From positions 1 to 5,909 of the forward strand of contig JBGAIL010000248.1 in assembly GCA_044225565.1 (NCBI GenBank): a DNA stretch of 5,909 bases. The letters run 5' to 3'. Each line of letters starts with the position of its first letter. Positions within the stretch are counted from its first letter, which is position 1. Shown here in pieces: positions 1 to 5,909 of the stretch. Origin of the DNA: CAVXAE01 sp044225565. GTDB lineage: Bacteria > Pseudomonadota > Gammaproteobacteria > Steroidobacterales > Steroidobacteraceae. The notes under the pieces are model-generated. The model ran no database searches and was not told where the DNA came from. It worked only from the letters and a program-made list of their open reading frames with translations. Position numbers and translations under genes: made by a program.

Positions 1-1328
1 GGCACGAAAGGACCGCCCAGCGGCTGGTACACCTCGTTGTATCCGGGCAGCGTCTCGGCGATGTAGCGGTCGGTCTTGCGATACGAATAAAAGACACCGC
101 CCTGCCAGCCGAGCCTGTGGCCCGCTGCCTCGACCGAGGCGAGCCGCAGTTCCTGGATGAAGGCGTGATCGCTCGTGCCTTCCTCGATGACGTGCGGCAG
201 GATCGGGCCGCCCTCCGGGAAGAAACCATCCTGGTCGAGCGCCGCCGTGGCTTCTTCCACGAAGGCGTTCTTGCGGCGGAATCCGGAAGTGGAAGAGACG
301 ATCGTCGCCCAGCCGAGCCCGGCCTCCAGGGTGAGGTTCGAGAGCGACCAGCGCTCGCGCGACGGCTCGTCCACGTCTGCCAGGAGATTCTGCACCAGAT
401 CTTCGTCCGGGTTCGAGACGCCACCGGTGATGTCCTGGAAGCCGTCGAGGCGCGTGTCCTGGAACATCACGCTCGGGCGCACGCTCAGCCAGTCGTTGGG
501 AGTCCATTCGAGCGCGGCACGGCCACCGACCGTGCGCTCCGATCCCACGTTTTCCTTCCCGTAGCTCAGCGCATTGAAGCCTCCCGATGCGCCGGGAATG
601 AGCACGCGGCGATCCGAGATCGGCGCGCGACGATCGATGAAGCCATCCCGGTCGCGCGCATAGGCTACGAAGCGGGCCGCGAGCCGGTTCTCCGCGAGGG
701 GCAGATTCAGCATGCCGTTGAAATTGAGCCCCGGGCCGCCGCCGCGCGTGTAGTCACCCGTCGCTTCGAGCGCTGCCTCGAAAGCATTGCTGTCCGGCCG
801 GTTCGGGATGACACGAATGGCGCCGCCCATGGCTCGCGCGCCGTAAAGAGTGCCCTGCGGGCCGCGCAGCACCTCGATGCGGGAGACGTCGAACGTGCGC
901 AGGTCCGTCTGCGTGAACGCCACCGTTCCGAAGGTTGCCGGCAGCGGCGTATCGTCAATGTAGTATGCGACCGTCGCACCACCCGTATTGGCATTGATAC
1001 CGCGGATGGCGACTTTCTGGCGACCCGGACCGAGCTGGGAGAACGACACGCCCGGTATGGTGCGCGCCAGATCGGCGAAGCCGTCGGCGGAGAGTGCCCG
1101 GATGCTGTCCTCGGAGACCGCCGTGACGGCAAGCGGAACGTCCTGCAGATTCTGCAGGCGGCGCTGTGCGGAGACGACCACCTCTGCGAGCGCACCTTCG
1201 GAGACGGGCTCGGCCGGTTGCGCGGCAGCGGGCTCGTTCTCTGCTTCAGACGCGCCAGCGTCAGCGAACACCGCGAGCAAGCTACCGATCAGAACACCAA
1301 TGCCCTTGCGGGCGTTCGATGAGCTCAT
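1..1328 (-). CDS. TonB-dependent outer-membrane receptor, N-terminal part (cut by left edge)
   Basis: The frame runs open from ATG at 1328 to position 1 (442 complete codons), so the rest of the beta-barrel lies outside the window. I translated it by hand. Residues 1-27 look like a signal peptide (basic NARKG, then hydrophobic IGVLIGSLLAVF, small residues AGAS). A TonB-box-like stretch EVVVSAQRR lies at 49-57. The plug domain follows (about 60-180), with DVPLAVTAVS, VAIRGIN, the hallmark RIEVLRGPQGTLYGARAMGG (150-169) and IRVIPNRPD. After that come alternating barrel strands. There is no room for an STN domain, so this is a plain importer, unlike the receptor at the right end. The start is supported by a purine-rich AAGGGGGG sequence just upstream and by the signal peptide. 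It lies 88 bases downstream of the AraC gene on the same strand. The plug style is that of the large 'iron complex outermembrane receptor' group, whose substrates include siderophores, sugars and other compounds. Substrate unknown. Confidence 0.93.
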   Translation of the reverse strand, partial: MSSSNARKGIGVLIGSLLAVFADAGASEAENEPAAAQPAEPVSEGALAEVVVSAQRRLQNLQDVPLAVTAVSEDSIRALSADGFADLARTIPGVSFSQLGPGRQKVAIRGINANTGGATVAYYIDDTPLPATFGTVAFTQTDLRTFDVSRIEVLRGPQGTLYGARAMGGAIRVIPNRPDSNAFEAALEATGDYTRGGGPGLNFNGMLNLPLAENRLAARFVAYARDRDGFIDRRAPISDRRVLIPGASGGFNALSYGKENVGSERTVGGRAALEWTPNDWLSVRPSVMFQDTRLDGFQDITGGVSNPDEDLVQNLLADVDEPSRERWSLSNLTLEAGLGWATIVSSTSGFRRKNAFVEEATAALDQDGFFPEGGPILPHVIEEGTSDHAFIQELRLASVEAAGHRLGWQGGVFYSYRKTDRYIAETLPGYNEVYQPLGGPFV

Positions 1329-1347
1329 GCTCCCCCCTTGCGGGAGG
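1329..1347 (-). promoter_or_regulatory. RBS with hairpin over it, 5' of second receptor
   Basis: Read on the minus strand, the bases just before the ATG at 1328 are CCTCCC-GCAA-GGGGGG-AGC. The G-run preceded by AA is the only plausible Shine-Dalgarno sequence. It can pair with the preceding CCTCCC (complement of 1342-1347) to form a 6-bp stem (five G-C pairs and one G-U) closed by a GCAA tetraloop, a GNRA-type loop. The stem would hide the ribosome binding site. No U-tract follows, so it is not an intrinsic terminator. The sequence and pairing are seen directly; any control role is inferred. Confidence 0.45.
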
Positions 1348-1363
1348 AACCTTAGCAACCCTT
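1348..1363 (-). repeat. Short direct repeat, possible regulator half-sites
   Basis: On the minus strand AAGGGTT (1363-1357) is followed by GCT and then AAGGTT (1353-1348), so the two copies start 10 bases apart, one helical turn. AraC-family proteins usually bind two direct half-sites, and this pair lies between the AraC gene and the receptor it could control. The repeats are short and one differs by a base, so chance is quite possible. I could not find convincing -35/-10 boxes in this 88-base gap. Confidence 0.2.
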
Positions 1364-1416
1364 CGGCAGGCCGCTTAGGCGAGGGACCCGTTTGTTTTGG
1401 ATATCGGCCGGATTTG

Positions 1417-2442
1417 TCAGCGGGAGTGCGACCTGCGCCGCGCGCGCAACATGCTCGGCGCCTTGCCGAAGTAGGTGCGGAACGCGGTGGAGAAACTGCT
1501 CTGGTGCCGGTAGCCGAGCTCGGCGGAAACGGCAGCGGCGGTGTGGCCATCTTCGAGCATGCGCTTCGCGTGCTGCATGCGAAGGCGCGCGAGGCATTCC
1601 CCCACCGATTCGCCGAAGAGAGAGCGGAAACCTTCGGTGAGCCTCGTGCGGCTGAGGCCACTGCTGCGAGCGAGCAACCCGATGGAGACCGGAGCGAGGA
1701 ACTGCCTTTCCAGCTGCTCACGCGCAGTGTTCAGGGCACGAACCTGTCTCGCGGTCGGGTTGCTGCCGTGCAAGCGGTGGTCCGGCCAGTCGACGAGGTG
1801 ATCGAGGGCCAGGCACAGAAGGTCCAACACGCGGGCCTCCGCATGCAGGTGTGCCACTCTCGGATCGCAGTCCGGTGCGAGAAGCGCATTGATCGATCGT
1901 GCGACCCGGGCAGGAAGCGGCAAGGTCTTGCAATAGAGCTGCGCGTCGCCGCCCAGCACGAAGCGCCGCACCGGTGCAGGCAGATCGGCGGGATCGATGG
2001 CGATGAGCTCGGCAAGCGCGGCATGGCGGCACGTGAACGTCAGCGAGTGCTCCCAGACCTCGCGCGGATGGCAATCGAGCTTGCGTAGGCCCGTGGGATG
2101 CAGGCTCATCGACAGACTGGGGACGGGCACGAGCTCTTCGGCGCCGTGCGCATAGCGCAGGACGTTTCGCCCCTCGAGGCTGAAATGCAGCTTGAAGAGA
2201 TCCTGGCCTTCGCAATTGCCGACGATGTCACGGGAAGGGCGGAAGCGCGAATACGCCGCGCGTATCCCGCGCGCAAAACTCAAAAAATCCCGCCGACCCT
2301 CGCCGTACCCGTCTTGGAGCGTAAGGCGATCGCCCAACGTCACCCCGAACGGGTTGTCCGCAGCGAAGGCGTCCAAGCGCATCCGCCGCGCGCCTTCGAG
2401 CGTCGGAAACTCTGTGAACGCCTGCGACATGGGCTCCCGCAT
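1417..2442 (-). CDS. AraC-family transcriptional regulator
   Basis: 341 residues, ending in TGA at 1417-1419. The last 100 residues are a typical AraC DNA-binding domain. The first helix-turn-helix is around 252-275 (PVSIGLLARSSGLSRTRL). The second is around 302-326 with the signature LGYRHQSSFSTAFRTYFGKAP. The N-terminal 225 residues have no cupin pattern I can name, but include an LFKLHFSLEGR segment (82-92) and a WEHSLTF segment. The length and layout recall PchR/AlcR-type regulators of siderophore uptake, which sense a ligand and activate receptor genes; the likeness to PchR is inferred. The start must be Met1 (2442) or Met5 (2430), because an in-frame TAA lies at 2457-2455. Neither has a strong RBS: GGGAG sits only 3 bases before Met5, and GAG abuts Met1. 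It lies 86 bases after the M23-like gene and 88 before the second receptor, all on one strand, so it probably regulates one or both receptors. Confidence 0.93.
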   Translation of the reverse strand: MREPMSQAFTEFPTLEGARRMRLDAFAADNPFGVTLGDRLTLQDGYGEGRRDFLSFARGIRAAYSRFRPSRDIVGNCEGQDLFKLHFSLEGRNVLRYAHGAEELVPVPSLSMSLHPTGLRKLDCHPREVWEHSLTFTCRHAALAELIAIDPADLPAPVRRFVLGGDAQLYCKTLPLPARVARSINALLAPDCDPRVAHLHAEARVLDLLCLALDHLVDWPDHRLHGSNPTARQVRALNTAREQLERQFLAPVSIGLLARSSGLSRTRLTEGFRSLFGESVGECLARLRMQHAKRMLEDGHTAAAVSAELGYRHQSSFSTAFRTYFGKAPSMLRARRRSHSR

Positions 2443-2500
2443 CTCGCGGCAAGCTTACGACGACAGCTGCGGATCGTCACCATCGGAACGCACTGGCCAC

Positions 2501-2525
2501 GCTCGACAAGTGCTCGTGCTCGAGC
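2501..2525 (-). repeat. Inverted repeat and GCTCG repeats in the M23-AraC gap
   Basis: GCTCGA (2501-2506) and TCGAGC (2520-2525) form 6-bp arms around a 13-base loop. GCTCG also occurs three times (2501, 2512, 2518), and GCTCGAGC at 2518-2525 is itself a palindrome. The element begins 4 bases past the stop of the M23-like gene. It could be a weak transcript end or an operator in front of the AraC gene. It lacks a U-tract on the minus strand, so I do not call it a terminator. The rest of the 86-base gap shows no clear promoter. Confidence 0.25.
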
Positions 2526-2528
2526 CGA

Positions 2529-3656
2529 CTATTCGAAACGCACGATGCTCTGGTTCAATGGAAGGGCGTCACGAATCGATTGCGGCGTTTGCATCGCACA
2601 CGATCCGCCCTCCGTGGCGCATTTGCCCAGCCACTCGAACCGGGCGTGCGCATAGGGCAGCCCTTCGCCCGAGAGGGTCGCCGGAGAATCGGCCAGCTGG
2701 AAATGCAGATGGGGCATGATCGAGTTGCCGGTGTTCCCGATCTTCGCGAGCACCTGTCCGCGACGCACCCGGTCACCCGCGCGGACGCGAACGCTGCCGG
2801 GCAGCAGATGCGCGTAGACGGCGAACTGCCCGCCCTTCAGCGCAAGGACGACGGAATTTCCGTACACGGTGGCGAGGCTCAGCGCATCGCCCTGAGGCGT
2901 CTGGTCCGGAACGTTCTCGGCGATCCCGTCCGTGGCGGCGACCACGGCTGCATCTGCCACGGCTATGGCCTCCTGCCCTTCGGTGAAGTAGCTGCGATTG
3001 TCCAGGCGATCACCCAAAAGCTGCCTGCCCTGCTCATCCAGCTTGATGTAGTCGATGGCATACCTCTGGAAGAGGGTCGCACGACCGTCCAGGGAAATCG
3101 GCAGGCGGCGATGGCCGGAAGTGTTCGAGGGGCCGTTCTCCACCAGCCAGGGGCCACCGCGCACCGGCGGGCCGATCTGCGGGAGCGGCGCCGTGACGAC
3201 CGCGACGGGCGCCAGATCGATGGTGCGGATCTCACGTCCGGCGGCTTCGCCGGTCTCCACCGTCAGACGATGCGACAGCGGCCCACGGAGGGCCGCACCT
3301 TCCGCGGAAACGATCTCCAGATAGATGAGACCCGCGACTCCCGAGTCCAGCGTGAGCGTCCGCGGCTCTTCCCGTGAGCCGAAGCGCCGGAAGCTGGCCG
3401 CCAGCTGCCGCTGGTCGAGAATGTGTCGAATGCCACCGGGGCCGGTCACCTCGAGCCGGCTCACGGTGGTCGGCTGCTCTGCGACGTTGATGACCTCGAG
3501 CTCGTAGACGAGATGATCCCGCCCATCGTCGCCGCGAAAGCGGCTCGGCTCGTGAAGCACCCGCGCCGTCAGAGGATCCAGCAGCGCGCGACCCGCAACC
3601 GGCAACGCAGCAGCGAGGCATGCGGCCATGCAGAGCGAGGCGCGCAAGCTCACCAT
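2529..3656 (-). CDS. Secreted M23 (LytM)-like peptidase domain protein, probably non-canonical
   Basis: 375 residues from ATG at 3656 to TAG at 2529-2531. The same frame stays open further upstream, but that part lies inside the receptor gene and reads as Arg-rich shadow. The protein from 3656 starts with a clear signal peptide (about 1-24, SLCMAACLAAALPVAG), so this is the real start. Residues about 30-160 form a beta-rich, Ig-like region (YELEVINVAEQPTTVSRLEV). A GGPWLVENGPSNTSGHRR stretch (167-184) leads into the M23 core. There AIDY (200-203) supplies the zinc Asp202, YAHL (281-284) His283, and MPHLHFQL (314-321) the HxH pair His316/His318. GDRVRRGQVLAKIGNTGNS (294-312) is the usual GD-VK-GQ-IG-GNTG block. 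M23 enzymes cut peptidoglycan cross-bridges in the periplasm, but here the first zinc His of HxxxD is Arg198. The protein may be a binding or activator protein like degenerate LytM proteins, or use another ligand (His182 is a candidate). Its ATG overlaps the receptor stop, so the two are made together. Confidence 0.88.
   Translation of the reverse strand: MVSLRASLCMAACLAAALPVAGRALLDPLTARVLHEPSRFRGDDGRDHLVYELEVINVAEQPTTVSRLEVTGPGGIRHILDQRQLAASFRRFGSREEPRTLTLDSGVAGLIYLEIVSAEGAALRGPLSHRLTVETGEAAGREIRTIDLAPVAVVTAPLPQIGPPVRGGPWLVENGPSNTSGHRRLPISLDGRATLFQRYAIDYIKLDEQGRQLLGDRLDNRSYFTEGQEAIAVADAAVVAATDGIAENVPDQTPQGDALSLATVYGNSVVLALKGGQFAVYAHLLPGSVRVRAGDRVRRGQVLAKIGNTGNSIMPHLHFQLADSPATLSGEGLPYAHARFEWLGKCATEGGSCAMQTPQSIRDALPLNQSIVRFE
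3650..3656 (-). promoter_or_regulatory. Stop-start overlap coupling receptor and M23-like gene
   Basis: Minus-strand ATGGTGA contains the ATG of the M23-like gene (3656-3654) and the TGA of the receptor (3652-3650), a 7-base overlap in different frames. A modest GGTGA lies about 7 bases before the ATG, inside the receptor's last codons. Such overlaps usually mean translational coupling by ribosome re-initiation, so the two proteins are probably made from one message in linked amounts. Confidence 0.75.
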
Positions 3657-5909
3657 TTGTACTTCACCGATCCGAACAGCGTCCGGCCGATGCCGTAGTA
3701 GCAACTGTACGCATCGCAGGCACCCACGTATTCCCTGTCGGTGACGTTGTTGAGATTCAACGCGAGCCGATAGCCTTTGCGCTCGTAGCTCACCGCTGCA
3801 TCCAGCAATTCGTAGGAGGGCACGGTGAACGGCGCCACGCCCGCCGGATAGGCCACTTCGACGGAGCCGACGTAGCGCAGTCCCAACCCGACATCGAGCC
3901 CCGCGAGGCTGCCGCCCTGCAACGTGTAGCTCGCCCACAAGGAGGCGAGTCTGGAGGCGTGGTAGTCGGGGATCGAGCCCACCTCGCCCGCCATGCCCAC
4001 CAGGTTGCTCCTGGTGACCTCGTTGTCGTTCTTCGTGAGCGATCCGAGCAGGCTCAGCCCCCGGATCGGGTTGGCGTTGAACTCCAGCTCCACGCCGCGG
4101 GAGCGGATCTCGCCGGTCTGTATCTCGGGGCCGAACGGATCGTCACGCGTGGCGGCGGTCGGCACGTTCTGCTTGCGCAGGTCGAATGCGGCGAGGGTCA
4201 GGAAGGTCCTGAACGGCCGCAGGTCGAACTTGAATCCGGCCTCGACCTGTTTGCCCTTCTCGGGCACGAAGGGCTTGCCGTTGATGTCGACGCCGGAGAG
4301 CGGGCTGAACGAGGTGGAGTAGCTCGCATAGGGCGCGACGCCGTTCTCGAATGGATAGGCAACCCCGAGCTGATACGTGGTGGCGGCATCGTCCAGGTCC
4401 GACGTCGGCGCTCCCGTGAGGACGTTGACGATCTCGCTCCTGGCCCAGTCGTGCCGCAGGGCGGCATGGACCACCAGGTGCGCGCCGATCTTCAGATGGT
4501 CCTGGAGATAGAGGCCCACCTGCCGCGACTTGCGATCCGTGACCTGCGAGAAGGCCGGCCGGGTCACGTCCGCCCCGTAGACCGGGTCGAAGAGATCGAA
4601 GGTGCCGACCACGCCGGTGCCCCGCTTCACGGTGCCGGTGGCGCGCTGGAAATCCGCGCCGATCAGGATGTGGTGGTCGAAGCCGCCGGCGGTCCATCGA
4701 GTCTGGATCTGGTTGTCGACCGAGAACGAGTCCATGGCCTCGGCGTCGGTGAGGGAGTAGCGGTCGATGGTCGCCATGTCGTCGAGATGGAGGCCGAAGG
4801 AGTACACGACGTCGTAATCGAGCTCCAGCCGGCCGTAGCGCGCGTTCTGCAGGAAGGCGGTGGAGTCGCCGAGCTTGTATTCCAGAAGATAGCCCACGGA
4901 GGACTGGGTCTTGTCGAAGCGGTCGAAGCCCGGCTCTCCCGTGTAGCGATCGAACGGGATGTCCCCGTTCGGATTCGGCAGGACCGTGCCCTCGAAGGGC
5001 AGGAACTGCGGGGAGGCCGTGTTCCAGCTCTTCTGGAAAGTCGACAGCACGGTCAGCGACAGCCGCTCCGAGGGATTCCAGGCGAAGGCGGGCGCGACAT
5101 AGACGCGCCGGTCCTGCGTATGGTCCACCTGCGTCTCGGCATCGCGGCCCAGGGCGGTGAAGCGATAGAGCAAGCTGCCATCGGCGCGGATCGGGCCGCC
5201 GAAATCCATCACGCCCTGAATGCGGTCATGGCTGCCGAGGACGAGGCCCACCTCGTGCATCGGCGCCTCGGTCGGCCGCTTCGTGACCAGGTTGACCACG
5301 CCTCCCGGCGAGCTCTGGCCATACAGCACGGACGCAGGCCCACGCATCACCTCGACGCGCTCGAGCCCGTAAGGGTCCATTTCCCAGAAGCCGTAGAGCG
5401 TCAGCGCGGGCAGGCGCAGGCCATCCCTGAAGACGCCGGAGCGGCCGGATTCCTGGAAGCCGCGAATGGAAAAGTCGTCGCGCCGGGTATCCAGATAAGC
5501 GTTGGCGCGCACGCCTGCGGTGTACTGCAGCACGTCCATGACGGTCTGCGACATCGTCGCCTCGATGCGGGCGCCGGAGATGATGGAGATGGATTGCGGC
5601 GTCTCGAGGACCGGCGCGTCGATCTTGCCGACGGACTGCAGGCGTTTGAGTCCCCTGACGACGATCTCATCGATGCCGCCAGCGTCCGTCGACTCACCGC
5701 CCGCTTGCGCATTCCCCGTGCGGGATTCCGCACGGCTCTGCGCTTCGGTCGCGCCAGCTACCAGTTGCGAGAGCTGCATCTCGCGAGCGAAATTCTGTGA
5801 GCGACCCTCGAGCTCTTCCGTTCTGCGATCCGGCGCCGCGGCTAGCGGCACGATCGTCACGGTGTGATCATCGAGGCGACGATAGGTGAGACCCGTCCCT
5901 TCCAGCAGC
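3650..5909 (-). CDS. TonB-dependent siderophore receptor with STN signalling domain (5' end cut by right edge)
   Basis: 752 residues are visible. A GTG at 5860 could be taken as the start, but the frame stays open to the window edge. The 16 codons before it read LLEGTGLTYRRLDDHT and continue into VTIVPLA, the classic end of an STN (secretin/TonB short N-terminal) domain, so the gene begins outside the window. Order of visible residues: STN end 1-23; a 56-residue polar linker; TonB box DEIVVRG (80-86); plug about 100-210 with ETPQSISII, FSIRGF and RVEVMRGPASVLYGQSSPGG (184-203); a barrel to the C-terminus. The end has NLNNVTDREYV, a Cys pair GACDAYSCYYG (Cys731, Cys736) and the terminal aromatic KYKW expected of outer-membrane barrels. 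The plug and the Cys pair resemble FhuA/FoxA/FpvA-type ferric-siderophore receptors, so a hydroxamate-like ligand is a guess. STN receptors normally pass a signal to a FecR-type anti-sigma factor and an ECF sigma factor, often encoded just upstream, here out of view. Confidence 0.95.
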   Translation of the reverse strand, partial: LLEGTGLTYRRLDDHTVTIVPLAAAPDRRTEELEGRSQNFAREMQLSQLVAGATEAQSRAESRTGNAQAGGESTDAGGIDEIVVRGLKRLQSVGKIDAPVLETPQSISIISGARIEATMSQTVMDVLQYTAGVRANAYLDTRRDDFSIRGFQESGRSGVFRDGLRLPALTLYGFWEMDPYGLERVEVMRGPASVLYGQSSPGGVVNLVTKRPTEAPMHEVGLVLGSHDRIQGVMDFGGPIRADGSLLYRFTALGRDAETQVDHTQDRRVYVAPAFAWNPSERLSLTVLSTFQKSWNTASPQFLPFEGTVLPNPNGDIPFDRYTGEPGFDRFDKTQSSVGYLLEYKLGDSTAFLQNARYGRLELDYDVVYSFGLHLDDMATIDRYSLTDAEAMDSFSVDNQIQTRWTAGGFDHHILIGADFQRATGTVKRGTGVVGTFDLFDPVYGADVTRPAFSQVTDRKSRQVGLYLQDHLKIGAHLVVHAALRHDWARSEIVNVLTGAPTSDLDDAATTYQLGVAYPFENGVAPYASYSTSFSPLSGVDINGKPFVPEKGKQVEAGFKFDLRPFRTFLTLAAFDLRKQNVPTAATRDDPFGPEIQTGEIRSRGVELEFNANPIRGLSLLGSLTKNDNEVTRSNLVGMAGEVGSIPDYHASRLASLWASYTLQGGSLAGLDVGLGLRYVGSVEVAYPAGVAPFTVPSYELLDAAVSYERKGYRLALNLNNVTDREYVGACDAYSCYYGIGRTLFGSVKYKW

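Noticed and set aside
117..1322. 401-codon plus-strand open frame opposite the left-hand receptor
   Set aside because: Again codon-aligned antisense, ending at the complement of a TCA Ser codon near the receptor start. It is Arg/Glu/Ala-rich with no domain; the minus-strand receptor explains the region.
1329..1416. Intrinsic terminator after the AraC gene
   Set aside because: The only good stem (1332-1347) abuts the next start codon and has no U-tract; it fits a hidden ribosome binding site better.
988..2088. 366-codon plus-strand open frame spanning the AraC gene, the gap and the receptor start
   Set aside because: Low-complexity Arg/Ala composition, no domain, and it overlaps two well-supported minus-strand genes.
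2580..3377. 265-codon plus-strand open frame opposite the M23-like gene
   Set aside because: No domain or ribosome binding site recognised; the minus strand has a signal peptide, M23 motifs and a coupled start.
3657..3938. 94-codon upstream extension of the M23-like gene
   Set aside because: It lies wholly within the receptor's 3' end, is Arg-rich, and would bury the signal peptide that begins at 3656.
3620..5800. 726-codon open frame on the plus strand, opposite the right-hand receptor
   Set aside because: Its codons align exactly with the receptor's codons, so plus-strand stops would need TTA, CTA or TCA in the receptor. Those are rare in such a GC-rich gene, and the frame ends where the receptor uses TCA. 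The predicted protein has no recognisable domain, while the minus strand is a clear TonB receptor.
3650..5909. A specific name (fhuA, foxA or fecA) for the right-hand receptor
   Set aside because: The family fit is clear, but the ligand cannot be read from the visible sequence, so no gene symbol is given.

Overview
The window is a GC-rich stretch of an accessory locus. It comes from a Gram-negative bacterium, shown by two TonB-dependent outer-membrane receptors. The style of the left receptor (short N-terminus, TonB box followed by a QRRLQNLQDVP-type plug start) is common in receptor-rich proteobacteria such as Steroidobacteraceae/Nevskiales, Sphingomonadales and Caulobacterales. I cannot place the organism more exactly from the sequence.

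All four genes are on the minus strand and are read from right to left. (1) 5909 to 3650: a TonB-dependent siderophore-type receptor, truncated by the right edge. Its first visible residues are the end of an STN signalling domain, so it is probably a FecA/FpvA-like transducing receptor. (2) 3656 to 2529: a secreted M23-like (LytM) protein whose ATG overlaps the receptor's stop codon. Its HxxxD zinc motif has Arg in place of the first His. (3) 2442 to 1417: an AraC-family regulator. (4) 1328 to beyond position 1: the N-terminal 442 residues of a second TonB-dependent receptor that has no STN domain, truncated by the left edge.

Genes 1 and 2 overlap by 7 bases and are almost certainly co-transcribed and translationally coupled. 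Gaps of 86 and 88 bases separate genes 2/3 and 3/4. The first gap holds a small inverted repeat. The second holds a short direct repeat and a hairpin that covers the ribosome binding site of the second receptor. No gene-free stretch exceeds 90 bases. I see no tRNA, rRNA, CRISPR array, insertion sequence or convincing intrinsic terminator.

Inferred working model: this is a ligand-uptake and sensing locus, most likely for iron-siderophore. The STN receptor would import and report its ligand, the AraC protein would control one or both receptors, and the M23-like protein would act in the periplasm alongside the first receptor. The receptor-M23 coupling is the least conventional part. Substrates are not determined.
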